Assembly: GCF_036227325.1 (NCBI RefSeq)
Contig: NZ_CP109467.1
Location: forward strand, 7,254,001 to 7,318,000
Direction of reading: 5' to 3'
DNA from: Streptomyces sp. NBC_01465
GTDB lineage: Bacteria; Actinomycetota; Actinomycetes; Streptomycetales; Streptomycetaceae
DNA length: 64,000 bases
In this document: positions 1 through 8,522 of the stretch, piece by piece
Position numbering within the stretch: the first letter of the stretch is position 1
Layout: each line of letters begins with the position of its first letter
Program-made: the position numbers and the translations under genes
The notes under the pieces: model-generated
Databases searched by the model: none
The model's input: only the letters and a program-made list of their open reading frames with translations
Told to the model about the DNA's origin: nothing

Positions 1-710
1 GTACGGGACTGCCCGTCGCGGACGCCATCTGCGCCGCCCTGCCCGTGACCCTCGAACTCTCCGCGCTCGCCCTCCTGCTGGCCGTCGTGGTCGGCATCGG
101 CGCGGGCGTCGTCGCGGCCGTACGGCGCGGAAAGCCCGCCGAGTGGTTCGCCAACGCCATTGCCCTGCTGGGACTTTCGATCCCTACCTTCTGGCTCGGC
201 ATGGTCCTGGTCCTCGGCTTCGCCATCGCCCTGCCCGTCTTCGCCGCCTCCGGCTACGTGTCCTTCGGCACCGACCCCCTCGACAACCTGCGGCGCATGG
301 TGCTCCCCGCGATCGTCCTGGGCTCGGGCCTCGCGGCCGTCGTGATGCGCCAGACCCGGGCCGCGATGCTCGACTCGCTGTCCGCCGACTACGTCCGTAC
401 GGCCCGCGCCAAGGGCCTCTCGCGGCGCGAGGTCATCGGCGGCCACGCCCTGCGCAACTCCCTGGTGACCGTCGTGACCGTCCTCGGTCTGCAGCTCGGA
501 CACCTCATCTCCGGCGCCGTCGTCACCGAGCAGATCTTCGTCCTCCCGGGCTTCGGCAAGCTCACCATCGACGCCGTCTTCACCCGTGACTACGCGACGC
601 TGCAAGGCGTGGTGCTCTGCACCTCCGCCGCGTACATCCTCATCAACCTGCTGGTCGACGTGCTGTATTCGGTGATCGACCCGCGCATCCGGCTCGGAGG
701 CGCCAAGTGA
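1..710 (+). CDS. Peptide ABC transporter permease, DppB/OppB type (5' end missing)
   Basis: Inner-membrane permease of a dipeptide/oligopeptide importer. The reading frame is already open at base 3, so the true start lies upstream; about 236 residues are visible. Hydrophobic segments alternate with a cytoplasmic EAA-type loop (DYVRTARAKGLSRREVIGGH, about 385-445) that docks on the ATPases, and the C-terminal VIDPRIRLG tail is typical of DppB proteins. The stop overlaps the GTG of the next permease by 4 bases, so the two are translationally coupled. The substrate-binding protein is not in the window and probably lies upstream. Family assignment is firm; the substrate is not readable from sequence. 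Confidence 0.93.
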   Translation, partial: TGLPVADAICAALPVTLELSALALLLAVVVGIGAGVVAAVRRGKPAEWFANAIALLGLSIPTFWLGMVLVLGFAIALPVFAASGYVSFGTDPLDNLRRMVLPAIVLGSGLAAVVMRQTRAAMLDSLSADYVRTARAKGLSRREVIGGHALRNSLVTVVTVLGLQLGHLISGAVVTEQIFVLPGFGKLTIDAVFTRDYATLQGVVLCTSAAYILINLLVDVLYSVIDPRIRLGGAK

Positions 711-1576
711 CCACAGCCCTACGCATACCGCGCACCTCCGTGGGCGGCGCCCGACTCCGCGCCCTGCGCAGGAACCGGCTCGCCCTCACCGGCGGGATCA
801 TCGCGGCGGTCTTCGTGCTCGTCGCGCTCTGCGCCCCGCTCATCGCGCCCTACGACCCGGCTCAGCCCGACTTCGGCAACGCGCTCGCCGGCCCCGGCTG
901 GTCGCACTGGCTGGGCACCGACGACCTCGGGCGCGACCAGCTCTCCAGAGTCGTGTACGGGGCGAGGGCCTCCATGCAGGTCGGCGTCCTCGCCGTCCTG
1001 CTGGCCTTCCTCGTGGGCGTACCGCTGGGCCTGGCCGCCGGGTACTACGGCAAGCTCGCCGACAGCGCCGTCTCCCGGCTCACCGACACGATGCTCGCCT
1101 TCCCCTTCCTGGTCCTCGCGGTCGGACTCGCCGCGATCCTCGGCCCCTCCCTCACCAACGCGACCATTGCGATCGGCATCTCGCAGATCCCGGCGGTCAT
1201 CCGCATCACCCGGGCAGAGACGCTGCGCCTCAAGCACGCCGACTACGTGGCCGCCGCGGTCGCCAACGGCGGCGGCGACGGGACCGTGCTCTTCGGCCAC
1301 ATCCTCCCCAACGCCACCTCCGCACTGATCGTCCAGGCCACCGTCGGCGTCCCCGCCGCGATCATCGGCGAGGCGCTGCTCAGCTTCCTGGGCCTGGGCG
1401 TCCAGCCGCCGGACGCCTCGCTCGGCGTGATGCTCTCCAGCGCCCAGTCGTTCCTGGCGCCCGCGCCCTGGATGGCGGTCTTCCCCGGCCTCGCGATCGT
1501 GGCCGCGACGCTCGCCTTCAATCTGCTCGGCGACGGACTCCGTGACGTCCTCGACCCCCGTGGAGCCACCCGATGA
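707..1576 (+). CDS. Peptide ABC transporter permease, DppC/OppC type
   Basis: Second membrane subunit of the same peptide importer, 289 residues. A short cytoplasmic N-terminus is followed by a first membrane helix (about residues 25-45), the APYDP periplasmic motif usual in DppC, further membrane segments, and an EAA loop (HADYVAAAVANGGG, about 500 bases into the gene) for ATPase contact. It ends with the GDGLRDVLDPR motif characteristic of the family. It starts at a GTG inside the previous stop region (GTGA overlap) and its own stop overlaps the next ATG (ATGA), so the four transporter genes form one operon. Confidence 0.95.
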   Translation: MTTALRIPRTSVGGARLRALRRNRLALTGGIIAAVFVLVALCAPLIAPYDPAQPDFGNALAGPGWSHWLGTDDLGRDQLSRVVYGARASMQVGVLAVLLAFLVGVPLGLAAGYYGKLADSAVSRLTDTMLAFPFLVLAVGLAAILGPSLTNATIAIGISQIPAVIRITRAETLRLKHADYVAAAVANGGGDGTVLFGHILPNATSALIVQATVGVPAAIIGEALLSFLGLGVQPPDASLGVMLSSAQSFLAPAPWMAVFPGLAIVAATLAFNLLGDGLRDVLDPRGATR

Positions 1577-2601
1577 GCCCAGACACCACGCCAGTACTGA
1601 GCGTCCGCGACCTCTCCGTCTCCTTCCGCTCGGGCGAGCGCACCGTGCACGCCGTCGACCACATCTCGTACGACCTGGGCCGCGGCGAAGTCCTCGCGGT
1701 GGTCGGCGAGTCGGGGTGCGGCAAGTCGGTGACCTCCATGGCGGTCATGGGGCTGCTGCCGCCCACCGCCACCATCACCGGGTCGGTGAAGCTCGGTGGC
1801 CGGGAGCTGGCCGGGGCCTCCGACAAGGAGCTCCAGAAGGTCCGCGGCAACGACATCGCGATGATCTTCCAGGAGCCGATGACCTCGCTCAATCCGGTGC
1901 TCACCATCGGGCGCCAGATCGGTGAAGTCCTGCGCAGGCACCAGGGGCTGAACCGCAAGGCCGCCAGGGAGAAGGCCGTCGAGCTGCTCGCGCTGGTCGG
2001 CATCCCGGCTCCCCGCCAGCGCATCGACGAGTACCCCCACCAGCTCAGCGGCGGGATGCGCCAGCGCGTGATGATCGCCATCGCGGTCGCCTGCGACCCG
2101 GCGGTACTGATCGCCGACGAGCCGACCACTGCCCTCGACGTCACCGTCCAGGCGGGCATCCTCGAAGTCCTCCAGTCGCTGCGCGAGCGCCTCGGCACGG
2201 CCATCGTGCTGATCACCCACGACCTCGGCGTCGTCGCCGACTCGGCGGACCGGGTGCTGGTCATGTACGCGGGACGGGCCGTCGAACAGGCCCCGGTGGA
2301 CGACCTGTTCGCCGCACCCCGCCACCCGTACACCCGCGGACTGCTCGGTGCCGTACTGAAGCCGGGAGCCCACCACGGGGAAGCCGGGAAGCGGCGTCTG
2401 CCGGAGATCCCCGGGCTCGTCCCGAGCCTCACCGAACAGCCGGACGCCTGCACCTTCGCACCCCGCTGCACGCTCGCCGACGAGCAGTGCACCACCCGCC
2501 GCCCCGGTCTGAAGGCCGTGGAGCTCACGGCGGGCGCCGACGCCCGGCACAAGGCGGCCTGCTGGCACGCGAACACCATGACGAAGGAGGCCGTACGGTG
2601 A
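1573..2601 (+). CDS. Peptide ABC transporter ATP-binding protein, DppD/OppD type
   Basis: Cytoplasmic ATPase powering peptide import, 342 residues. Visible motifs in order: Walker [10 protein letters not shown]-loop region [15 protein letters not shown] signature LSGGMRQR, Walker [13 protein letters not shown], and the switch His in LITHDLGVV. The C-terminal oligopeptide-transporter extension contains a Cys cluster (CTFAPRC...C) that in some Dpp/Opp ATPases binds an Fe-S cluster. ATGA overlap upstream and GTGA overlap downstream place it mid-operon. Confidence 0.96.
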   Translation: MSPDTTPVLSVRDLSVSFRSGERTVHAVDHISYDLGRGEVLAVVGESGCGKSVTSMAVMGLLPPTATITGSVKLGGRELAGASDKELQKVRGNDIAMIFQEPMTSLNPVLTIGRQIGEVLRRHQGLNRKAAREKAVELLALVGIPAPRQRIDEYPHQLSGGMRQRVMIAIAVACDPAVLIADEPTTALDVTVQAGILEVLQSLRERLGTAIVLITHDLGVVADSADRVLVMYAGRAVEQAPVDDLFAAPRHPYTRGLLGAVLKPGAHHGEAGKRRLPEIPGLVPSLTEQPDACTFAPRCTLADEQCTTRRPGLKAVELTAGADARHKAACWHANTMTKEAVR

Positions 2602-3593
2602 ACGGTCCGGTACTCGAACTCGACGATCTCACCCGGCACTTCGGAGCCGTGCGCGCCGTCGACGGCGTCTCGATCACCGTCGGCCGCGGCGAAGTCGTCG
2701 GCCTGGTGGGGGAGTCGGGCAGCGGCAAGTCGACCGTCGGACGGTGCGCCGTACGCCTCGACGAGCCGACCGGCGGCACGGTCCGCATCAACGGCACCGA
2801 CGTCACCCGGATGTCACGGCGCGCCCTGCGCCCGCTGCGCAAGGACTTCCACCTGGTCTTCCAGGACCCGTCGTCCTCGCTCGACCCCCGCATGACCATC
2901 GGCCAGATCGTCGCCGAACCGATGAAGCTGCACGGACTGGCGAAGGGCGACGCCCTGCGGGCGCGCGTCGAGGAGCTCCTCGGGCAGGTCGGGCTGCGCC
3001 CCGAACACGCCGACCGCCACCCGCACGAACTCTCCGGCGGCCAGCGCCAGCGCATCTCCATCGCCCGCGCGCTGTCCGTGGACCCCGACCTGCTCGTCGC
3101 GGACGAACCGACCTCGGCACTCGACGTCTCCGTCCAGGCCTCGGTCCTCAACCTGCTCGCCGACCTCCAGCGGGAGCGCGGCTTCGGCTGCCTCTTCATC
3201 ACCCACGACCTGGCCGCCGTCGAGTTCCTCGCCGACCGGATCGCCGTGATGTACCTGGGCCAGATCGTCGAACAGGCCCCGACCGCCGAGCTGTTCGCCG
3301 ACCCCAAGCACCCCTACACTCAGGCCCTGCTCTCCGCCGCACCCGTACCCGACCCGGTCACCCAGCGCACCCGCGAGCGCATCGTGCTCCACGGCGACCT
3401 GCCGAGCCCGCTCGACCCCCCGGCCGGCTGCCGCTTCCACACCCGGTGCCCGCTCGCCGTGGACCGCTGCCGCACCGAGGTCCCCGAGCTGCGCACCCTC
3501 GACGGCGGACGCCAGGTCTCCTGCCACCTCGTCGCCGAGGACGGCACCGCACCCGACGCTTCGTCCGCACCCGCATCCGCACTCACCAACTGA
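2598..3593 (+). CDS. Peptide ABC transporter ATP-binding protein, DppF/OppF type
   Basis: Partner ATPase, 331 residues. Start chosen at the GTG at 2598, with an AAGGAGG ribosome site at 2584-2590 and a 4-base overlap with the preceding stop; a longer open frame upstream lies inside the previous gene and is not used. Motifs: Walker [20 protein letters not shown], signature LSGGQRQR, Walker [13 protein letters not shown], switch His in FITHDLAAV. The C-terminal extension has [14 protein letters not shown], parallel to the cluster in the preceding ATPase. It pairs with that ATPase to form the usual heterodimeric motor. Confidence 0.96.
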   Translation: MNGPVLELDDLTRHFGAVRAVDGVSITVGRGEVVGLVGESGSGKSTVGRCAVRLDEPTGGTVRINGTDVTRMSRRALRPLRKDFHLVFQDPSSSLDPRMTIGQIVAEPMKLHGLAKGDALRARVEELLGQVGLRPEHADRHPHELSGGQRQRISIARALSVDPDLLVADEPTSALDVSVQASVLNLLADLQRERGFGCLFITHDLAAVEFLADRIAVMYLGQIVEQAPTAELFADPKHPYTQALLSAAPVPDPVTQRTRERIVLHGDLPSPLDPPAGCRFHTRCPLAVDRCRTEVPELRTLDGGRQVSCHLVAEDGTAPDASSAPASALTN

Positions 3594-3607
3594 CGGAGAA
3601 CCACCGC

Positions 3608-5401
3608 ATGTTCACCACCCGGCCGACCCTCCAAGGCACCTTCGGCATGGTGTCGTCCACCCACTGGCTCGCCTCCCAGTCCGCGATGGCCGTCCTCGAG
3701 GACGGCGGAAACGCCTTCGACGCCGCCGTCGCCGCCGGCTTCGTCCTGCATGTCGTCGAACCGCACCTCAACGGCCCCGCAGGCGACCTCCCCGTCATCC
3801 TCGCCCCGGCCGGCGGCGAGGTGCAGGTGCTCTGCGGGCAGGGCGTCGCCCCCGCGGGCGCGAGCGTCGAGCACTACCGCTCCCTCGGCCTCGAACTGGT
3901 CCCCGGCACAGGCCCGCTGGCCGCCGCCGTCCCCGGCGCCTTCGACGCCTGGATGGTCCTGCTGCGCGACCACGGAACCAAGTCCCTCGCCCACGTGCTC
4001 AAGTACGCCATCGACTACGCGGAGAACGGGCACGCCCCCGTCGAGCGCGTCGGCCAGACCGTCGAGACCGTACGCGAACTCTTCGAGACCGAGTGGCCCT
4101 CCTCCGCCGAGGTCTACCTCCCCGGCGGCCGCTCCCCGCAGCCCGGCGAGCTCTTCCGCAACCCCGCACTCGCCGCGACCTGGCGCCGCGTGATCGAGGA
4201 GTCCGCCTTCGACGACCGCGTCATGCAGATCGAGGCGGCCCGCAAGATCTGGAGCGAGGGCTTCATCGCCGAGGCGCTCGTACGCCAGTCGGACCGGGCA
4301 ACCCTCGACACGAGCGGCGAGCGCCACACCGGGACCCTGACCGCCGCCGACCTCGCCGGCTGGTCCGCGACGTACGAGACCCCCGCGACGTACGACTGGA
4401 ACGGCTGGACCCTCTGCAAGGCCGCCGGCTGGAGCCAGGGCCCCGCCTTCCTCCAGCAGCTCGCGATCCTCCCCGACGAGCTCCCGGCCTACGGTTCCGC
4501 CGACTACGTCCACCTCCTCGTCGAGGGCTGCAAGCTCGCCATGGCCGACCGCGAGGCCTGGTACGGCGACGCCGCCGAAGTGCCCCTGCCGGCGCTGCTC
4601 TCGGACGCGTACAACACGGAGCGCCGCGCCCTGATCGGCGACAAGGCCTCGCACGAGCTGCGCCCCGGCAGCCCCGAGGGCCGCGAGCCGCGCCTCAGCA
4701 AGCAGGCGTACGCGATCGCCGCGGGCGAGGGCGGCTTCGACGCCATGGGGATCGTCGCCGGTGCCGGTGAGCCGACCGTCGCCAAGGACGGCGCGACCCG
4801 CGGCGACACCTGCCACCTGGACGTCGTCGACCGCTGGGGCAACATGGTCGCCGCCACCCCCAGCGGCGGCTGGCTGCAGTCCAACCCGGTCGTCCCCGAG
4901 CTCGGCTTCCCGCTCGGCTCGCGCCTCCAGATGGCCTGGCTGGACGAGGGACTGCCCAACTCCCTCACCCCCGGCGCCCGTCCGCGCACCACGCTCACCC
5001 CGTCGCTCGCGCTCAAGGACGGCGTCCCGGTGATGGCCTTCGGGACGCCCGGCGGCGACCAGCAGGACCAGTGGCAGCTGCACTTCTTCCTGGCGGTCGC
5101 GCTGCGTGCGTCGGTACGCGGAGGCCTCGACCTCCAGGGCGCGGTCGACGCCCCGAACTGGCACAACGACTCGTTCCCCAGCTCCTTCTACCCGCGCGCG
5201 ATGCGCCCCGGATCGGTGACCGTCGAATCGCGCATCGGCGACGACGTCATCGAGGAGCTGCGCCGCCGCGGCCACGATGTGACGGTCGGCGACGCCTGGT
5301 CGGAGGGGCGGCTGTGCGCCGTCGCCCGCGACCCGCGCACGGGCGTGCTGAGCGCCGCGGCGAACCCGCGCGGGATGCAGGGGTACGCGGTCGGGCGCTG
5401 A
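3608..5401 (+). CDS. Gamma-glutamyltransferase family N-terminal nucleophile hydrolase
   Basis: 597 residues. The start at 3608 lies 14 bases after the ATPase stop, with GGAGAA upstream. GGT family proteins are made as one chain that cuts itself before a Thr, which becomes the nucleophile; here the processing site is GDTCHLDVVD with Thr401 as the likely nucleophile. The N-terminal half has the family's GNAFDAAVAAG motif and the C-terminal half has TPGGDQQDQW. There is no obvious signal peptide, so it is probably cytoplasmic (YwrD-like) rather than periplasmic. Last gene of the peptide-importer operon, suggesting it removes gamma-glutamyl groups from imported peptides such as glutathione-like compounds; that role is inference. 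Confidence 0.92.
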   Translation: MFTTRPTLQGTFGMVSSTHWLASQSAMAVLEDGGNAFDAAVAAGFVLHVVEPHLNGPAGDLPVILAPAGGEVQVLCGQGVAPAGASVEHYRSLGLELVPGTGPLAAAVPGAFDAWMVLLRDHGTKSLAHVLKYAIDYAENGHAPVERVGQTVETVRELFETEWPSSAEVYLPGGRSPQPGELFRNPALAATWRRVIEESAFDDRVMQIEAARKIWSEGFIAEALVRQSDRATLDTSGERHTGTLTAADLAGWSATYETPATYDWNGWTLCKAAGWSQGPAFLQQLAILPDELPAYGSADYVHLLVEGCKLAMADREAWYGDAAEVPLPALLSDAYNTERRALIGDKASHELRPGSPEGREPRLSKQAYAIAAGEGGFDAMGIVAGAGEPTVAKDGATRGDTCHLDVVDRWGNMVAATPSGGWLQSNPVVPELGFPLGSRLQMAWLDEGLPNSLTPGARPRTTLTPSLALKDGVPVMAFGTPGGDQQDQWQLHFFLAVALRASVRGGLDLQGAVDAPNWHNDSFPSSFYPRAMRPGSVTVESRIGDDVIEELRRRGHDVTVGDAWSEGRLCAVARDPRTGVLSAAANPRGMQGYAVGR

Positions 5402-5408
5402 GCCCATG

Positions 5409-5450
5409 ACGAAGGGGCCGCTCCGGTACGTACCGGAGCGGCCCCTTCGT
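5409..5450. terminator. Perfect 42-base palindrome, bidirectional terminator
   Basis: The arms are 21 bases each with no spacer and no mismatch, centred at 5429/5430. It sits between the convergent stops of the gamma-glutamyltransferase (5401) and the amino-acid permease (5457), so it can fold in either transcript. The ends read ACGAAGGGG and CCCCTTCGT, giving a short U-containing tail on both strands. Confidence 0.85.
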
Positions 5451-5456
5451 GTGTGC

Positions 5457-6854
5457 CTACTGCGCGTCGGGCAGGGTGATCACCCAGCGGCTGTCCTGCC
5501 GCGGCCGGAGGTAGAGCAGCCAGTACAGACAGGCCGCCGCGATCACTCCACCGGTGATCAGCAGATCCTGCGCGGTCTGCTGTGTCAGTACGTACGCGAG
5601 GACCGCGATCAGCAGCACCGGCACCACCGGCCACAGCGGCATCCGCCACACCGTGCGCCCCTCGGCGGGCCTGCGCCGGGCCGCGAGGGCCCCGACAGCC
5701 ACCACCAGGTAGAGGGCGGCTACGGCGACACCGGTGACCCCGCTCAGCGTCTCCACGGGGACGAAGCAGAGGACGGCGCCGGGGACGCCCACGAGCAGCG
5801 TCGCCACCCAGGGGGCGCCGTAGCGCTTGCTCAGCGTGGAGAACGCGCGGTTGACCGGCTCGGGCCAGGCGCGGTCGCGGGCGGACGCGTACAGGACACG
5901 GGAGTTCTGGATCACCATCACGATGCCCGCGTTGATGATGGCGAGCGCGATGCAGAGGCTGATGAAGGTGCCGACCGTGCTGTTGCTCCACTGCTGGACC
6001 ATCGCGGCGAGATTGCCCTCGCTCAGCGTCGCCAGATCCGGCGCACCCAGCGTGATCGCGATCGTCGGGATCAGGATGACGAGGGAGCCGATGGCCAGGG
6101 TCCACATGACCGTGCGCGGCACCGTGCGGTGCGGCTGCTCCATCTCCTCGGAGAGGTAGACGGCGGTCGAGAAGCCCTGGAGCACGAAGAGGGCGAGCGC
6201 GAGCCCGGAGATGACGGCGGCGGCGGTGAGCGGACTCGTCGCGCTGCCGGAACCGACGACCGGGTCGACGAGGACGGACGCGGGCCGTGAGACATGGCTG
6301 AAGCCGAGGAAGGCGACGGCAGCGGCCGCGACCACTTCGAGGACGAGGAAGACCCCGGTGATCCAGGCGTTGGCCCGCAGGTCGAAGAGGCCCACGACGG
6401 TGGCGAGCAGCATCACTCCGGCGCCCGCGAGCTGCCCGTTGACGTGCACGATCGGGGCGAGGTACTCGGCGGTGCCCAGCGCGATGATCGGCGGCACGAT
6501 CATGACGACGATCAGCGAGAGGACGAAGACCAGCCAGCCGGCCATGCGCCCGAGGAGCGTGCCGACCATGGCGTACTCGCCGCCCGCGCTGGGGACGAGC
6601 GTGCCGAGCTCCGAGTAGCAGAACGCCACGGCGATGCAGAGCACGGCGGCGATGGCGATGGTGAGTGCGGTGCCGGTACCCAGATCGGCGAAGAACGGCG
6701 GGACGATCACGAAGAGCGTCGAGGCGGGAGTCAGGCAGGACAGGGTCAGCAGAGTGCCGCCGACGACCCCGATGGAACGGGTGAGCGTACGGGGGCGGGC
6801 CTCGGCCTCTCCTACGGCCGCGGGTGGGGCTGCGGGCCGGAGCGTGTCGGTCAT
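5457..6854 (-). CDS. APC-family amino acid permease
   Basis: 465 residues, about 12 membrane segments. The N-terminus carries the APC hallmark (SIGVVGGTLLTLSCLTPAST, around residues 30-50), followed by the conserved SELGTLVPSAGGEY block that forms part of the substrate site in this superfamily. Likely imports an amino acid or amine by proton or ion symport; the substrate cannot be told. Start taken at the ATG at 6854 (MTDTL); the frame stays open to a TTG at 6932, which would add 26 residues of low-hydrophobicity sequence. Divergent from the phosphatase gene at 7124. Confidence 0.92.
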   Translation of the reverse strand: MTDTLRPAAPPAAVGEAEARPRTLTRSIGVVGGTLLTLSCLTPASTLFVIVPPFFADLGTGTALTIAIAAVLCIAVAFCYSELGTLVPSAGGEYAMVGTLLGRMAGWLVFVLSLIVVMIVPPIIALGTAEYLAPIVHVNGQLAGAGVMLLATVVGLFDLRANAWITGVFLVLEVVAAAAVAFLGFSHVSRPASVLVDPVVGSGSATSPLTAAAVISGLALALFVLQGFSTAVYLSEEMEQPHRTVPRTVMWTLAIGSLVILIPTIAITLGAPDLATLSEGNLAAMVQQWSNSTVGTFISLCIALAIINAGIVMVIQNSRVLYASARDRAWPEPVNRAFSTLSKRYGAPWVATLLVGVPGAVLCFVPVETLSGVTGVAVAALYLVVAVGALAARRRPAEGRTVWRMPLWPVVPVLLIAVLAYVLTQQTAQDLLITGGVIAAACLYWLLYLRPRQDSRWVITLPDAQ

Positions 6855-7017
6855 GCGGGGAATCCGATCTGGGTGGTGCTGGGGAGAGGGGGCTATCGCC
6901 TCCGGGTCGCGTTCGGTGTTAACGGGCATCAAACGGTCGGCGACAAGATCCCGTCAAGATCTCCCGGTCGACGGAATCCGCACCCTTCTGGCTGCATCGA
7001 CGCCGTATCGATCGCCA

Positions 7018-7033
7018 TGTGACGTACGTCGCA
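7018..7033. promoter_or_regulatory. Palindrome in the permease/phosphatase intergenic region
   Basis: GACGTACGTC at 7021-7030 is a perfect 10-base palindrome that extends on both sides with one mismatch to 16 bases. It lies in the 269-base gap between the divergent permease and phosphatase genes, about 90 bases from the phosphatase start. Candidate operator only; no regulator is adjacent. Just upstream (about 6943-6964) is an imperfect tandem AAGATC repeat. Confidence 0.3.
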
Positions 7034-7123
7034 ACGGATTTCGCCAGGTGCTCCATCCGCAGCGGTGAGCGGAAAACTGACCCGCAACTTTCTCTGTCAC
7101 ACCCCCGTGCTGAGATGGGGCAC

Positions 7124-7957
7124 ATGATCACTGAACTGCTCGCCGGGAACCTGTCCGAGGTCGAGGAGGCCGTCCGCCGCGCGGCAGCCGTGGAGATCCT
7201 GCCGCGCTGGCGTCAGCTCGCCGAGCACGAGATCGTGCTGAAGACCGGCCCGAACGATCCGGTGACCGTCGCCGACCGCGGCGCCGAGGAGCTCCTGACG
7301 GCGGCCCTGACGGCGCTCCTGCCCGGCTCCGTGGTCGTGGGCGAGGAGGCGGTGTCCGCCGACCCTTCGACGTACGACGCACTGCGCGGTGACGCTCCGG
7401 TCTGGATCGTCGACCCGATCGACGGCACCCGACAGTTCATCCGGGGCGAACCGGGCTTCTGCACGCTGGTCGCCCTCGCCCACCGGGGCGAGCTGCTCGC
7501 CTCCTGGACGTATGCGCCCGTACTGGACGAGATGGCCGTGGCGGTACGGGGCCGCGGCGCCCACCTCAACGGCGAACCGCTGCACGCGGGCACGCCCGCG
7601 CCCGGAGCGGTCCTGGAGATCGCCACGTCGCACCCGGACTTCACCACCCCCGAGCAGAAGCGCTCCCTGCTCGCCCTGCGGACGGAGGGCATCAACCCCC
7701 GCCCGTGCGGCTCGGCGGGACTGGAGTACCTGGGCATCGCGCGCGGCGACGTGGACGCGATCGCGTTCAACTGGGAGCTGGCGTGGGACCACGCGGCGGG
7801 CCTGCTCCTGGTGGAGGAGGCGGGCGGCGCCCACCTGACACTGACCGGTGAGCCCTTCCGCATCACCGGCGGAAACACCCTCCCCTTCACGGCGGCCAGG
7901 GACGCGGCGACGGCGCGGCGGGTGGCGGGGATCCTCTCGGCGGGGTCCGTCGGCTGA
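7124..7957 (+). CDS. Inositol monophosphatase-family phosphatase
   Basis: 277 residues. Mg-dependent sugar/alcohol phosphatase of the IMPase/histidinol-phosphatase (HisN-like)/CysQ superfamily. Metal-site motifs are all present: GEEA with Glu near residue 75, WIVDPIDGT (Asp97, Asp100, Gly101, Thr102) and the C-terminal WDHAAG. The GTRQFIRG stretch after DPIDGT resembles HisN-type enzymes, but substrate is not certain. Start taken at the ATG at 7124 with GATGGGG just upstream; an in-frame ATG at 7115 is an alternative. Its 3' end overlaps the convergent gene by 71 bases. Confidence 0.9.
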   Translation: MITELLAGNLSEVEEAVRRAAAVEILPRWRQLAEHEIVLKTGPNDPVTVADRGAEELLTAALTALLPGSVVVGEEAVSADPSTYDALRGDAPVWIVDPIDGTRQFIRGEPGFCTLVALAHRGELLASWTYAPVLDEMAVAVRGRGAHLNGEPLHAGTPAPGAVLEIATSHPDFTTPEQKRSLLALRTEGINPRPCGSAGLEYLGIARGDVDAIAFNWELAWDHAAGLLLVEEAGGAHLTLTGEPFRITGGNTLPFTAARDAATARRVAGILSAGSVG

Positions 7958-8522
7958 GGCCGTCCAGGGGCCGCAGCCTGATCTGGGGAGGCCACGCACG
8001 CACCGTGACGATCTCGAACGCGACCACCGTGTCCTCGGCGGGCCAGTCCGCTCCGTCGTACGGCAGATGAACGACGTCGACGAAGCCGCCTACGGGGAGG
8101 CCGAGGTCGACGAAGAGCCCCGTCACGCCCGAGGGCCAGGGGGTGCGGGCCACGGTTCCGGTGAGCCGGGTCCCGTCAGGGAACGGGCCGGAGTCGTTGG
8201 GGACTTCGCACTGGCGGAAGCTCCGGGCGGCGCCCCAGGCGAGCGCGAAGTCACGGGAGGAGACCGACTCGGCGCAGGACTCGGGAGCCTCCCCGGCCGG
8301 AACAGGGGTCTCCGTCAGTACGCCGTAGGTCTGCTCGTACAGCTCCATGACCACCGGAGCCCAGTTCGCTCGCAGCCTGGTGATCTCGTCCAGATCGGCC
8401 GCGACCGTAGGGGTGCGGTCCGGGCCGGTCAGCGTCACCTGGCGGACGGGCCGGTGGTCGTCGCCGAGTTCGAAGAGGTCGACCTCGTCGTCATGGGCCC
8501 GGGTGATGCGTACGTATCTCAC
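7887..8522 (-). CDS. Uncharacterised protein with an S1-like beta-barrel half
   Basis: 211 residues; I do not recognise the family with certainty. The N-terminal ~80 residues begin MRYVRITRAHDD and are predicted alpha/beta. The C-terminal half (GTRLTGTV...GVTGLFVDLGLPVGGFVDV) has the strand pattern of an S1/OB-type RNA-binding barrel. The GTG start at 8522 overlaps the stop of the upstream nucleotidyltransferase (GTGA), so the two are coupled. The last ~23 residues are Pro/Arg-rich and read through the antisense of the phosphatase 3' end, which looks like an accidental extension after stop-codon loss. Confidence 0.72.
   Translation of the reverse strand: MRYVRITRAHDDEVDLFELGDDHRPVRQVTLTGPDRTPTVAADLDEITRLRANWAPVVMELYEQTYGVLTETPVPAGEAPESCAESVSSRDFALAWGAARSFRQCEVPNDSGPFPDGTRLTGTVARTPWPSGVTGLFVDLGLPVGGFVDVVHLPYDGADWPAEDTVVAFEIVTVRAWPPQIRLRPLDGLSRRTPPRGSPPPAAPSPRPWPP

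Noticed and set aside
2744..5401. 885-codon frame apparently fusing an ATPase-region protein to gamma-glutamyltransferase
   Set aside because: The first 280 codons are an Arg/Pro-rich frame-shifted reading of the DppF-type gene; the real start is the ATG at 3608.
3320..5407. Long (695-codon) minus-strand open frame across the gamma-glutamyltransferase gene
   Set aside because: It is a GC-bias shadow: low-complexity Gly/Arg/Val/Ala product with no motif, opposite a clearly real gene.
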